Source of the DNA: Melittangium boletus DSM 14713
GTDB lineage: Bacteria > Myxococcota > Myxococcia > Myxococcales > Myxococcaceae
Assembly (NCBI RefSeq): GCF_002305855.1
Contig: NZ_CP022163.1
Span: forward strand, 9,846,442 to 9,910,441
Reading direction: 5' to 3'
Length of the DNA stretch: 64,000 nt
The first letter of the stretch is position 1, and each line of letters opens with the position of its first letter. This document shows positions 43,311 through 52,700 of the stretch, in pieces. The translations under genes were made by a program, and so were the position numbers. The notes below the pieces were generated by a model. It was not told the DNA's origin. It saw nothing but the letters and a program-made list of their open reading frames with translations, and ran no database searches.

Positions 43311-44486
43311 CTAGGCCACCTTGGGCTGCTCGGTGCCGCTCTTCTTCTCGCGCGAGGCGGCACGCTCATCCAGCCAGAGCGTGACGGGGCTGGCGATGTA
43401 CACCGAGGAGTAGGTGCCCACGACGATGCCCACGAGCATGGCCCAGGCGAAGTCGCGGATTTCACCCACGCCGAAGATGAGCAGACCCACGAGGGACAGC
43501 GCGGTGACGCCCGAGGTGAGGATGGTGCGCACCAGCGTGTCGTTGACCGCGATGTTGATGACCTCCGCCAGGGGCCGGTTCGGGTACTTGGCCATGTCCT
43601 CGCGGATGCGGTCGTAGATGACGATGGTGTCGTTGACCGAGTAGCCCACCACGGTGAGCAGCGCGGCGATGGAGGTGAGGCTGAACTCGGCGCGGCTGAA
43701 CAGGTAGAAGCCCGCCACCATGATCACGTCGTGGAGCATGGCGAGCAGCGCGCCCGGGCCGAACTTGAAGTCGAAGCGGAAGGCCACGTAGATGAGGATG
43801 GCCACCATGGAGAAGAGCAGCGCCTGGAAGCCGCGGTTGCGCAGCTGCTTGCCCACCTGGGGACCCACGTACTCGGTGCGGCGCATCTCGAAGTCGGGAG
43901 ACTCCGGGTTCTGCACCCCGTGCATCAGCGCGGCGCGGATGCGATCCGCCATGCCGCTGGCGACCACCTGGTACTCGTAGTCACCGGACTGGGCCTGGCC
44001 CAGATCGCGCACCTCGTCCACGCCCGTGCCCGTGTCCTCCACGGCCTTCTCCATCTGCGCGGCATCGAGCGGCTGCTTGCTGCGCACGCGGATCATGCCG
44101 TTGGACAGGTCGGGGCGGATGTCCTTGGGGTCCACCTGGCCGAGCTTCTGGATGGCCTCGCTCGCCTTCTCGGCGCCCGCCTCGGTCAACTGGGTCACGC
44201 CGCCCAGGCGCACCAGGAACGAGTTCTCGTTCGCCGAGCCGATGCTCTGCACGGACACGTCGTGCAGCTGGCCCGAGGACTCCACGCGCTCACGCACGTC
44301 CGAGGCGTTCACCGGGTGGTTGAACTGCACCTCCACCACCGTACCGCCGGCGAAGTCCACGCCCAGGTTGAAGCCGAAGACGGCGATGCCCACCAGGATG
44401 ACCAGGTTGAGCGCCGTGGAGATGAAGAACGCCGGCTTGCGCTTGCCGATGAAGTCGAAGTTCGTCTTGTTCTTGAGGATCTGCAT
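43311..44486 (-). CDS. secF: Protein translocase subunit SecF
   Basis: A protein of 391 residues with six membrane segments and a periplasmic domain between segments 1 and 2. Signatures are FNLGVDFAGGTVVEVQF near the N-terminus and TVVGYSVNDTIVIYDRIRED. The C-terminus is VGIVVGTYSSVYIASPVTLWL. With SecD it uses the proton-motive force to pull exported proteins across the inner membrane. It follows secD by 24 bp. Confidence 0.97.
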   Translation of the reverse strand: MQILKNKTNFDFIGKRKPAFFISTALNLVILVGIAVFGFNLGVDFAGGTVVEVQFNHPVNASDVRERVESSGQLHDVSVQSIGSANENSFLVRLGGVTQLTEAGAEKASEAIQKLGQVDPKDIRPDLSNGMIRVRSKQPLDAAQMEKAVEDTGTGVDEVRDLGQAQSGDYEYQVVASGMADRIRAALMHGVQNPESPDFEMRRTEYVGPQVGKQLRNRGFQALLFSMVAILIYVAFRFDFKFGPGALLAMLHDVIMVAGFYLFSRAEFSLTSIAALLTVVGYSVNDTIVIYDRIREDMAKYPNRPLAEVINIAVNDTLVRTILTSGVTALSLVGLLIFGVGEIRDFAWAMLVGIVVGTYSSVYIASPVTLWLDERAASREKKSGTEQPKVA

Positions 44487-44510
44487 GTCGGCTGTGCCTC
44501 GAGGTGTGGC

Positions 44511-46280
44511 CTAGACGGACACCGTCTGAGCGTTCTTGCCGTGAACGAAGTAGGTCATGATGACACGCGTCACCAGGATGGACGTGAAGAGCGACGCCAG
44601 CAGGCCGATGATGAGCGTGGTGGCGAAGCCGCGCACCGGGCCCGTCCCCGTGAAGAAGAGGATGAAGCCGGCGATGAGCGAGGTGACGTGGGCGTCGAAG
44701 ATGGTCCAGAAGGCGCGGTCGTAGCCCTGATCCACCGCGGCGCGGGCCGTCTTGCCGTGGGCCAGCTCCTCGCGGATGCGCTCGTTGATGAGCACGTTGG
44801 CATCCACCGCGATGCCCAGCGTCAGCACGAATCCGGCGATGCCCGGCAGCGTGAGCGTGGCGTTGAAGAACGCGAGGCCTCCGAAGATGAGCAGACCGTT
44901 GAGGATCAACGCCACGTCCGCGATGAGGCCCGCGGAGCGGTAGTAGATCACCATGAAGATGATGACGCACAGCACGCCCACGCCCGCGGCGAGGCCACCC
45001 TTGCGGATGAGCTCGTCACCCAGCGAGGCGCCCACCTGGCGGATTTCGCCCGTGGTCACCGGCGCGGGCAGCGCACCGGCCTTGAGCGCCAGCGCCAGCG
45101 TCTGCGCGTCCGCCAGCCACTGCTCCAGGGGACGGCCGCCCGAGCGGCCCATGGTGATGCGCGCCCGGCCGCCGCCAATGCGCTCGTTGATGCGCGGCGC
45201 CGACTGCACGTAGTCGTCCAGCACGATGGCCATGCGCCGGCCCACGCCCTTCTCGGTGAGCTGCTCGAACTGACGCGCCCCGGCGGCGTCGAAGCTGATG
45301 TTCACCTCGGGCTCGTTGAGCTGGCTGAGCGAGGCGTCCGCGCCCGTCAGGCTCTCGCCCGTGAGCGGCGCTTCCTTCTCCACCAGGTAGGTGCGGTAGC
45401 TGTCGCACACGCCCTTGCGCGTCGCGCTGGCGATGCACTCGAGCAGCACCAGGCGGTCCTGGGGGACCTTGCCCTTCACGTACTCGAGCAGCGCCTCGCG
45501 GTTGGGACCCTCCAGTTGGGGGAAGCCATCGGCGGTGGTCAGGGTGATGTTGCTGCCCTCCGGCGGAGGCGTGGTCTGGTACGTCTGGCGGAAGAAGTCG
45601 GTGGTGTCATCCACCATGTGGAACTCGAGCTGCGCCGTGGTGCCCACCAGCTCCTTGGCCTGCTCCGGGTTGTTGCGGCCCGGCAGGGAGATCTGGATGG
45701 CGTCGGTGCCGAGCTTGCGCACGTCCACTTCCGCCACGCCCCACTTGTCGATGCGCTTGCGGATGACGAGCATCGCCTGATCCACCGACTCCTCGCGGAA
45801 GCGGTTCGTCTGGGTGTCGTCCGGCGAGAGCACCAGCTTCGCTCCATCGCGCGACACCTTGGAGAAGTCCGTGAAGGTGGCGAGCACCTCCTTCTCGATG
45901 GCGTCCATGGTGGCCGGCTCCTGCGCGGTGAGCGTCACCTGCAACCGGTCCGGATCCGTGTCCACCTTCACCTGGCCGATCTGCTTGTCGTTGATGTAGC
46001 GGGCGATCTGATCGCCGCGCCGCTCGGTGCGCTTCTCGAGGGCCGTCTTGGTGTCCACACGCATCACCATGTGGATGCCACCCTGCAGGTCCAGCCCCAG
46101 GTTGATGCGGTACTTGGCGGGGGGCGCCCACTTGGGCATGGCCGCGTCGATGGCCGCCAGGTTGTTGCGCTGGCTCCGGTCGACATGGAACAGCGAATAA
46201 TAGGAGGGGATGAGGAACCAGATGGTCAGCAGCGTCACGCCGATGACCAGGCCCAGCCTCCAGTACCAGCCGCGATCCAT
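44511..46280 (-). CDS. secD: Protein translocase subunit SecD
   Basis: A protein of 589 residues. One N-terminal membrane segment precedes a periplasmic region beginning NLGLDLQGGIHMVM, followed by five C-terminal segments with the conserved LGIAVDANVLINERIREEL motif. It works with SecF and YajC on the SecYEG channel. Its ATG shares one base with the yajC stop (TAATG), so the two are coupled. Confidence 0.97.
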   Translation of the reverse strand: MDRGWYWRLGLVIGVTLLTIWFLIPSYYSLFHVDRSQRNNLAAIDAAMPKWAPPAKYRINLGLDLQGGIHMVMRVDTKTALEKRTERRGDQIARYINDKQIGQVKVDTDPDRLQVTLTAQEPATMDAIEKEVLATFTDFSKVSRDGAKLVLSPDDTQTNRFREESVDQAMLVIRKRIDKWGVAEVDVRKLGTDAIQISLPGRNNPEQAKELVGTTAQLEFHMVDDTTDFFRQTYQTTPPPEGSNITLTTADGFPQLEGPNREALLEYVKGKVPQDRLVLLECIASATRKGVCDSYRTYLVEKEAPLTGESLTGADASLSQLNEPEVNISFDAAGARQFEQLTEKGVGRRMAIVLDDYVQSAPRINERIGGGRARITMGRSGGRPLEQWLADAQTLALALKAGALPAPVTTGEIRQVGASLGDELIRKGGLAAGVGVLCVIIFMVIYYRSAGLIADVALILNGLLIFGGLAFFNATLTLPGIAGFVLTLGIAVDANVLINERIREELAHGKTARAAVDQGYDRAFWTIFDAHVTSLIAGFILFFTGTGPVRGFATTLIIGLLASLFTSILVTRVIMTYFVHGKNAQTVSV

Positions 46281-46630
46281 TACTTCTCCTCCTTCTTGTC
46301 TTCGATCTTCGCGGCCGAGGCGGACTCACCCGCCGCGTACCGTCCCGCCACCGACGTCTTGAGGACACGGATGCGCGTGCCACTGGCGACCTCGAGCGTC
46401 ACCTCGCGCTCGGCCACCACCTGGATGCGCCCGATGATGCCCCCCTGCGTGACGACCTCATCCCCCTTCTTCAGGCTGGAGATGAGCTCGCGGTGCGTCT
46501 TGAGCTGCTTCTGCTGCGGGCGGATCATCATGAAGTACATGATGGCGAACAGACCGATGAAGAACGCGATGTTCCACGCGCCGCCGGGTCCACCCGCCGC
46601 CTGAGCCAGGACTAGATAGCTGTCAGCCAC
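46280..46630 (-). CDS. yajC: Preprotein translocase subunit YajC
   Basis: A protein of 116 residues. One membrane segment (WNIAFFIGLFAIMYFMMI) runs into the invariant RPQQKQLK motif, then a small cytoplasmic domain (LKKGDEVVTQGGIIGRI) and a charged tail. First gene of the yajC-secD-secF unit, overlapping secD by one base. A 203-bp gap to tgt may hold a promoter. Confidence 0.96.
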   Translation of the reverse strand: MADSYLVLAQAAGGPGGAWNIAFFIGLFAIMYFMMIRPQQKQLKTHRELISSLKKGDEVVTQGGIIGRIQVVAEREVTLEVASGTRIRVLKTSVAGRYAAGESASAAKIEDKKEEK

Positions 46631-46833
46631 AAACCGCCTCGTCGCTTAAAGAGAGGGCCCTCACCGAGGCGCCGTCCACTTCTACCCGTAGACAACGCAA
46701 GAGCCGGAAAGGGGGGCCTCTTAGCAGCAGCCCCACACCCCGAGCAAGAGAACGACGAGCCGCCCCGGCCATTCCGTGGCGCGTCATGCCCGCCCGGCCC
46801 CCCCCAGGCCCCGTCCGGACCCCCTCCCGGGGC

Positions 46834-48018
46834 CTATTTCGTCCGCGTCCGCTCGGCTTCCTGGGCCCGGGCCTTCTCCCGGAAGTCGCGGGCGAAGGAG
46901 GCGTAGCGGTCCTCGGCGATGGCCTCGCGCACCTGCTTCATCAGGGTCAGGAAGTAGTGGAGGTTGTGCAGGGTGTTGAGCCGCATGGCGAGGATTTCCC
47001 CCGCCACGAAGAGGTGGCGCAGGTAGGCGCGGCTGAACGTGCGGCAGGTGTAGCAGGAGCACGCCGGGTCCACCGGCCGGGGATCCTTGGCCCAGGTGGC
47101 GTTGCGGATGACGAGCTTGCCCTCGGTGGTGAAGAGCAGCCCGTTGCGGGCGCAGCGCGTGGGCAGCACGCAGTCGAACATGTCCACGCCCTGCTCCACG
47201 CAGTTGATGAGATCCACGGGCGTGCCCACCCCCATGAGGTAGCGCGGCTTGTCGCGGGGCAGCAGGGGCGCCGAGTACGCCACGCCCTCGTACATGGCCT
47301 CGGGCGTCTCCCCCACCGCGTAGCCCCCGAGCGCGTAACCCGGCAGGTCCACCGCGCACACCTCCTCGGCGTGCGCCTTGCGCAGTTGCGGATCCATGCC
47401 GCCCTGCACGATGCCGAAGAGCGAGGAGCGCTCGCGGCGCCAGGCCTTCACGCACCGGTGCAGCCAGCGCGTGGTGCGCGCCAGGGACTTCTCCAGGTAG
47501 GCCCGGCTCTCGGTGGACGGCGGGCACTCGTCGAAGGCCATGATGATGTCCGCGCCGAGCGTCTCTTGAATCTCGATGGAGCGCTCGGGCGTGAGCAGCA
47601 ACTTGCGCCCGTCCAGGTGGGACTGGAAGGCGGCGCCCTCCTCGGTGATCTTCCGCTTCTCCGAGAGGCTGAACACCTGGAAGCCCCCGCTGTCGGTGAG
47701 CATGGGGCGATCCCACGAGATGAAGCGGTGCAGGCCGCCCATCTCCCCCACCAGGTCATCTCCCGGCCGGAGCATCAGGTGGTAGGTGTTGCCGAGGATG
47801 ATTTGAGCATCGAGCGTCAGCAGCTCATCCGGTCCCACGCCCTTGACGCTGCCCACCGTGCCCACGGGCATGAAGATGGGGGTCTCCACCATCCCATGCG
47901 GCGTGTGCAGCCGGCCCCGGCGCGCGCGCGTGCCCGAGGCGTCCTCGTGCAACAGCTCGTAGCGCACCAGGCTCGGCGGCACCCGGGTATCTCCCTTCTC
48001 CTCGCGCGGCTCTCCCAT
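46834..48018 (-). CDS. tgt: tRNA-guanine transglycosylase
   Basis: A protein of 394 residues that swaps guanine-34 for preQ1 in tRNAs with GUN anticodons (queuosine pathway). Motifs: MPVGTVGSVKGV, the catalytic Asp in LTDSGGFQVFSL, IVQGGMDPQLR, YLMGVGTP, and the zinc site CSCYTCRTFSRAYLRHL. It follows queA by 17 bp, so the two steps are made together. Confidence 0.97.
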   Translation of the reverse strand: MGEPREEKGDTRVPPSLVRYELLHEDASGTRARRGRLHTPHGMVETPIFMPVGTVGSVKGVGPDELLTLDAQIILGNTYHLMLRPGDDLVGEMGGLHRFISWDRPMLTDSGGFQVFSLSEKRKITEEGAAFQSHLDGRKLLLTPERSIEIQETLGADIIMAFDECPPSTESRAYLEKSLARTTRWLHRCVKAWRRERSSLFGIVQGGMDPQLRKAHAEEVCAVDLPGYALGGYAVGETPEAMYEGVAYSAPLLPRDKPRYLMGVGTPVDLINCVEQGVDMFDCVLPTRCARNGLLFTTEGKLVIRNATWAKDPRPVDPACSCYTCRTFSRAYLRHLFVAGEILAMRLNTLHNLHYFLTLMKQVREAIAEDRYASFARDFREKARAQEAERTRTK

Positions 48019-48035
48019 GGCGTCCTCGTGTCTCC

Positions 48036-49121
48036 CTACTCCGTCACCAGCATCGCATCGCCGTACGAGAAGAACCGGTAGCCGGCGGCGACCGCCTCCC
48101 GGTAGGCCGCCAGGGTGCGTTCACGCCCGAGCAGCGCGCTCACCAGTACCACCAGCGTGGAGCGCGGCAGGTGGAAGTTGGTGAGCAGCACGTCCACCGC
48201 CCGGAAGTCGAAGCCGGGGCGGATGAAGATCTCCGTCTCGCCCGGCCCCTCGCGCAGCGAGCCCGCCGCGGCGTCCCACGCCGACTCCAGCGTGCGCACC
48301 ACCGTCGTGCCCACCGCCACCACCCGGCGCCCCTCGGCCTTCGCGGCGTTCACCGCCCGAGCCGTGGCCTCGGGCACGAAGTAGCGCTCCGGGTGCATCC
48401 GGTGTTTCTCCAGGTTCTCCTCGCGCACGGGCAGGAAGGTGCCGGGCCCCACGTCCAGTGTCACCTCCACGCGCTGGATGCCCCGGGCCGCGAGCGCCTG
48501 GAAGATCGCGTCCGTGAAGTGCAACCCCGCCGTGGGTGCCGCCACCGCGCCCGAGGCCCGCGCGTACACCGTCTGGTAGCGCTCGGCATCGGCCGCCTCG
48601 GGGGCCCGGGTGATGTAGGGCGGCAGGGGCAGCCGGCCCGCCTGGTTCAGCACCTCGGCGAGGGACGTGCCCGGCGCCGCCAGGAAGCGCACCCGGTACT
48701 CCCCTCCTCCAAGCGCCTCCAGGACCTCCGCGGCGAGCCCCCCGGAAAAGGAGAGGCGCGCTCCGGGCTTGAGGCCCTTGGACGCCTGACCGAGGCAGAT
48801 CCACTCCAGCGCCTCGGCGTCACCGCCCAGGGCGTGTGACGTCAGCGTGGAGGACGCGGGGCGGACCACCAGCAGTTCCACCCGGCCTCCCGTGTCCGCC
48901 TTGGAGCCCAGGAGCCGGGCGGGGATGACGCGCGCGTCATTGACGACGAGCAGATCCCCCTCCCTCAGCAGGCCGGGCAGCTCGGCGAAGTGGCGGTGGG
49001 TCCATGCGCCCGAGGCACGGCTCACCACGAGGAGTCGCGATGCATCACGGGTCGCGAGCGGCGTCTGGGCGATCTGCGCCTCGGGCAGCGCGAAGTCGTA
49101 GTCGGAGAGCAGGGAGGACAC
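48036..49121 (-). CDS. queA: S-adenosylmethionine:tRNA ribosyltransferase-isomerase
   Basis: A protein of 361 residues that converts preQ1-tRNA to epoxyqueuosine-tRNA. Signatures are DYDFALPEAQIAQTP at the N-terminus, LLVVNDARVIPARL, AAPTAGLHF, VEVTLDVGPGTFLPV and the C-terminal LLTNFHLPRSTLVVLVSAL. The start is a GTG at 49121. The spoIID-like gene ends 48 bp upstream. Confidence 0.96.
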   Translation of the reverse strand: MSSLLSDYDFALPEAQIAQTPLATRDASRLLVVSRASGAWTHRHFAELPGLLREGDLLVVNDARVIPARLLGSKADTGGRVELLVVRPASSTLTSHALGGDAEALEWICLGQASKGLKPGARLSFSGGLAAEVLEALGGGEYRVRFLAAPGTSLAEVLNQAGRLPLPPYITRAPEAADAERYQTVYARASGAVAAPTAGLHFTDAIFQALAARGIQRVEVTLDVGPGTFLPVREENLEKHRMHPERYFVPEATARAVNAAKAEGRRVVAVGTTVVRTLESAWDAAAGSLREGPGETEIFIRPGFDFRAVDVLLTNFHLPRSTLVVLVSALLGRERTLAAYREAVAAGYRFFSYGDAMLVTE

Positions 49122-49169
49122 GGGCGGAGGCGCTTGTAACAGCCCGCGCGGCTCGGCGGAACCGGTGTG

Positions 49170-50252
49170 TCAGTAGAGCTGTTGCAGCTCGGTCCCCGGG
49201 TAGTAGTGCTGGAGGATGTCCCGGTAGCTCCGCCCCTGATCCGCGAGGGCCTTGGCGCCCCACTGACACAGGCCGGCGCCGTGGCCATAGCCCCGGCCAT
49301 TGAGGCGCCAGCCCCCCGAGGTGCGCTCGGCATCGAAGTCCAGGCTCTTGAGCTTCGTGTAGCCGAGCTTCCTGCGCAGCGTCACGCCATCCACCGAGGC
49401 GCCCCCCGACGCGGTGACACGGTTGACGCGGTGGGTGGCGGTGCGAGAGGTGACGCGAAAGCCCTCGGGGGACTGGCCCAGGGCGGCGCGCAGCTCGGCG
49501 TCCGTCACGGTGGCGCTCCAACGGCTGGCGGGAAGACGGCCACACGGGCAGTCCACGGCCTGGAGGTAGGGCAGATCCCTCTGCAGGGCATCCCACCCGG
49601 ACTCGGTGTGGCCGCCGCACGAGGCATGGAAGTAGGCCTCGATGGGGGCCAGGTCATAGGTGAGCACTTCACCGCGAGTGGCCTCCACGGCGATGCGCGT
49701 GCGGGCGTCCTCGCGGTTGACGCCACCGTACACCTGATGGAGCACGCTGCTGCCCACGTAGAAGGGGGCGCCATAGGCCTCGAGCTTCTTCTGGAGGGCA
49801 TAGGTGCGCGCCGCCACGGCCTGGGCTTTCAAGGCCTCGGGGGGAAAGGAGACGGGCATCTCTCCGCCGAGGACCGCGGCGAGGTAGTCCTCCAAGGGGA
49901 TGACGTTGATGAGCTGGAGGCCGTCCTTGTACAGGCGCACCACGACGTCGCCGCGCACCGCCATGTCCCCCGCGCGCAGGGCCTGGGAATCCAACCCCGC
50001 GCGGAAACGGACGGCGGAGCCCATGACGGGCGCCCCATTGAGCTCCAGGCGCGAGCCCCGGCGCCGCACGACGACCGCCTCCTGTTCGAGCGGGGAGAAG
50101 CGGGCGTCCTCGGTATCCGAGCCGAAGGACAACCCCTTGCCGCTCACCCGGACATCGCCCTGGGCATCCCCCATGGCGATGCGCATGGTCTCCACGGCAA
50201 GGGCGTGAAGAGGCGCGAGCAGGAGCAGCATGACCGCAACAGGACGCAACAT
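49170..50252 (-). CDS. SpoIID/LytB-domain protein
   Basis: A protein of 360 residues with a signal peptide (PVAVMLLLLAPLHALAVE). The SpoIID/LytB domain follows: VIPLEDYLAAVLGGEMPVSF, KAQAVAARTYAL, HQVYGGVNREDARTRIAVEA, EAYFHASCGGHTE and the C-terminal GRGYGHGAGLCQWGAKALA. Related proteins cut peptidoglycan glycan strands (SpoIID is a lytic transglycosylase). It is the first gene of the co-directional block leading to queA and tgt. ATG 50252 gives the cleanest signal peptide. Confidence 0.88.
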   Translation of the reverse strand: MLRPVAVMLLLLAPLHALAVETMRIAMGDAQGDVRVSGKGLSFGSDTEDARFSPLEQEAVVVRRRGSRLELNGAPVMGSAVRFRAGLDSQALRAGDMAVRGDVVVRLYKDGLQLINVIPLEDYLAAVLGGEMPVSFPPEALKAQAVAARTYALQKKLEAYGAPFYVGSSVLHQVYGGVNREDARTRIAVEATRGEVLTYDLAPIEAYFHASCGGHTESGWDALQRDLPYLQAVDCPCGRLPASRWSATVTDAELRAALGQSPEGFRVTSRTATHRVNRVTASGGASVDGVTLRRKLGYTKLKSLDFDAERTSGGWRLNGRGYGHGAGLCQWGAKALADQGRSYRDILQHYYPGTELQQLY

Positions 50253-50301
50253 GGCGTCAGTGTAGGGGGGGCCGATCACGGCTCAAGAAATCAGCCGCCG
50301 G

Positions 50302-50862
50302 ATGACGGAGAATGCCGCCCCCGTGTCCCCTGCCCCCGACGCCTCCCGCTTCTCGACCGCCGACTTCGTGACCGCGCTGCGGGCGCTGCCCTCCCGTCCG
50401 GCCACCCTGCTCCTGATGAGGCTCGCCCAGGGCCGCTCCTTGCCGGACAGCGCCTCCTTCTATGGCATCTCCCCGGACGCCTTCTCCATCCACCTGCTCC
50501 GTGCGGCACTGGCGCTCACCCAGGCGGCCACCCTCCCCGTCCGGACTCCGGAGAACGACACGGAGGAAGACCTCTGGGCACGGGTGCTCGCCGAGTCGCT
50601 CGAACGCGAGGCGGTGACGATACCGCCCTCGATGATGGCGACCGTGGCCCTGTGCAAGCGGATGCGCGCGTTGGGCCCGGAACTGACGGCGGCGCTCCGG
50701 GCCGCCGAGCGCGCCGAGGAGGACTCGCCGAAGCGGCGGCGCGAGGATTGGCTGCGTCGCCTGGCGGTGCTGGCCCTGCTGGGACTGACGGCCTACCTGT
50801 ACCTCCATCGCACCGAGGAACCCCCGGAGCGCCCCCCGGCGCCCCGTTCCCGCCAACGGTGA
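50302..50862 (+). CDS. Tail-anchored protein with sigma-factor-like helices
   Basis: A protein of 186 residues. Residues about 20-75 (VTALRALPSRPATLLLMRLA, then LPDSASFYGISPDAFSIHLL) resemble a sigma-70 region-4 helix-turn-helix in spacing. A membrane segment near the C-terminus (LAVLALLGLTAYLYL) and a Pro/Arg-rich tail follow. The DNA-binding idea rests on pattern only. It is divergent from the spoIID-like gene, with about 50 bp between starts. Confidence 0.6.
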   Translation: MTENAAPVSPAPDASRFSTADFVTALRALPSRPATLLLMRLAQGRSLPDSASFYGISPDAFSIHLLRAALALTQAATLPVRTPENDTEEDLWARVLAESLEREAVTIPPSMMATVALCKRMRALGPELTAALRAAERAEEDSPKRRREDWLRRLAVLALLGLTAYLYLHRTEEPPERPPAPRSRQR

Positions 50863-50984
50863 GGTGGAGAGGGAAAGCCTTCGCCTACCCGGCCGGCGCC
50901 CTGTATCGGCGGCCAATGCCCAGCCACCCGGGAACACCTCAGCTTTCTGGCGCAGGCGAACTCCAGAAAGAGGGAGGAACGATC

Positions 50985-51392
50985 ATGCGTCACATCAAGG
51001 GTGTGTGTATCGGAGCGATCGCGGCGGCCTTGCTCCTGGGCACCGGGTGCAAACCGAATCAACCGGTCCGCCCCCAGAATCCATCGATGGAACAAGGCAC
51101 GGGCGGCTCTTCCATCCAGAGTCCCGAGAGCACGGACTCCGCCATGGGAACGGGGACGGGCGGGTCGGGGCTGAGCAACGACACCGGGAGTTCCCCGTAC
51201 ATGGGGACCCACGATGCGGGAACAGGAGGCGTCCAGGGCCAGGAGCCCGGCGGCATGGGAGGCTCGGGACCCACGGGCTCGGGCACCCAACAGGACAACA
51301 ACACGCGGGAGCCGGCGCCCGGCACGACCCAGGGCAACGACGCCAGCCATCGGAACACGGATCCCGGAGCGGACCAGGGACCGAACCGCTGA
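50985..51392 (+). CDS. Small Gly/Ser/Thr-rich lipoprotein
   Basis: A protein of 135 residues. Signal peptide with lipobox LGTGC (Cys about residue 22); the rest is low-complexity Gly/Ser/Thr/Pro/Gln with no cysteines or hydrophobic core, so it is probably disordered outside the cell. AGAGGGAGGA lies just upstream of ATG 50985. Its stop is 1 bp from the stop of the convergent MFS gene. Confidence 0.8.
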   Translation: MRHIKGVCIGAIAAALLLGTGCKPNQPVRPQNPSMEQGTGGSSIQSPESTDSAMGTGTGGSGLSNDTGSSPYMGTHDAGTGGVQGQEPGGMGGSGPTGSGTQQDNNTREPAPGTTQGNDASHRNTDPGADQGPNR

Positions 51393-51393
51393 G

Positions 51394-52611
51394 TCAGGCA
51401 ACGTCCCGGGCCGCCGATTCCATCCGGCGGCCCGGGGGGACGAGCCCCAGCACCAGCAGCCCCAGGAGCGGCAAGCCCAGGCCCACGGCACAGACACCCG
51501 TCCATCCGGCATGGCCCCAGGCGATGCTGCCCAACCAGGCCCCGAGCGCGCCTCCCACGAAGCACGTCACCATGTAGACGGTGTTGAGACGGTTGCGCGC
51601 CTCGGGACGCAGGGCGTAGATCCGCGTCTGATTGGAGATGTGGTTGGCCTGGGCGCCAAGATCCAAGAGGAGGACGCCCGCCGCGATCCCCCATAGCCCC
51701 TGCCCGGCCACTCCGAACACGACGAAGGACGCCGCCATGAGGCCCATGGAGAACGCGTTGATGCGCCGGTCGCCCCCCTTGTCGGTGTAGCGGCCCACCA
51801 GGGGCGCGGCGATGGCGCCCACCACGCCCACCACGCCGAACATTCCCGCGGTCCTCGCCCCGTAGTGTTGCGGCAACGCCTGCAGATGGAGCACCAGGGT
51901 CGCCCAGAAGGAGCTGAAGGAGGCGAAGGAGAGCGCGCCCAGCCATGAGTGCAACCGGAGCACGGGCTCCTCGCGCACCAGCACCCCCAGCGAGCGGAGC
52001 AAGGCGCCATAGGGCACATGGGCACTCGCGGGCTGGCGGGGCAGCGCGAGCCGCAGCAGCACGGCGAGGCCCACCATCAACCCCGCGGCGATCCAGAACA
52101 TGGCGCGCCAGCCGAACCGCACGCCGAGCAGGCCCCCCACGGTGCGGGACAGCAGGATGCCGATGAGCAAGCCGCTCATCACCAGTCCCACCACGCGGCC
52201 CCGCTGCTCGGCGGGCGCGAGGTGCGCGGCGAACGGCACGAGCAACTGAGGCACCACGGTGGTCACGCCCACGAGGGCGCTGGCGGCCACCAACCAGGGC
52301 AGGCTCGGAGCGAGGGCCATGCCCAGCAGCGCGAGGCTCACCAGGCCGCACATGAGCACGATGATCCGCCGCCGCTCGAGGCTGTCGCCGAGTGGAACGA
52401 TGAGCAGCAGGCCCAGGGCGTAGCCCACCTGGGAGGCGGTGGGGACGAGTCCCACGGCGCGGTCCGAGGCCTGGAAGGTGCGGCCGATGTCTCCGAGCAG
52501 GGGCTGGTGGTAGTAGAGGTTGGCGACCGCGAGTCCCGCGGAGATGGCCATCATCCAGACGAGGCTGGGACGCAGGTGCGAGGTGGAATCCACGCGCTCG
52601 CCTCTACCCAT
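51394..52611 (-). CDS. MFS transporter
   Basis: A protein of 405 residues with about 12 membrane segments. The cytoplasmic loop motif between segments 2 and 3 (VPLGDSLERRRIIV) is the MFS G-D-x-x-x-R-R/K signature, and a related loop (VGRYTDKGGDRR) lies in the second half. N-terminal YYHQPLLGDIGRTF is typical of the YnfM/arabinose-efflux-like subfamily. The substrate is unknown. ATG 52611 is preferred over an upstream ATG at 52629. Confidence 0.88.
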   Translation of the reverse strand: MGRGERVDSTSHLRPSLVWMMAISAGLAVANLYYHQPLLGDIGRTFQASDRAVGLVPTASQVGYALGLLLIVPLGDSLERRRIIVLMCGLVSLALLGMALAPSLPWLVAASALVGVTTVVPQLLVPFAAHLAPAEQRGRVVGLVMSGLLIGILLSRTVGGLLGVRFGWRAMFWIAAGLMVGLAVLLRLALPRQPASAHVPYGALLRSLGVLVREEPVLRLHSWLGALSFASFSSFWATLVLHLQALPQHYGARTAGMFGVVGVVGAIAAPLVGRYTDKGGDRRINAFSMGLMAASFVVFGVAGQGLWGIAAGVLLLDLGAQANHISNQTRIYALRPEARNRLNTVYMVTCFVGGALGAWLGSIAWGHAGWTGVCAVGLGLPLLGLLVLGLVPPGRRMESAARDVA

Positions 52612-52700
52612 CCGATTCGCTCCGGGCAAGCACGAGGGAAATACTTCGACACCAGGAGCGCATTGGATGCATCCAGGCCCCCTGGTAGCCTCGAAGGGTG

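Noticed and set aside
43731..46604. 957-residue plus-strand frame over secD and secF
   Set aside because: His/Arg/Gly-rich shadow of the strongly conserved minus-strand sec genes in high-GC DNA.
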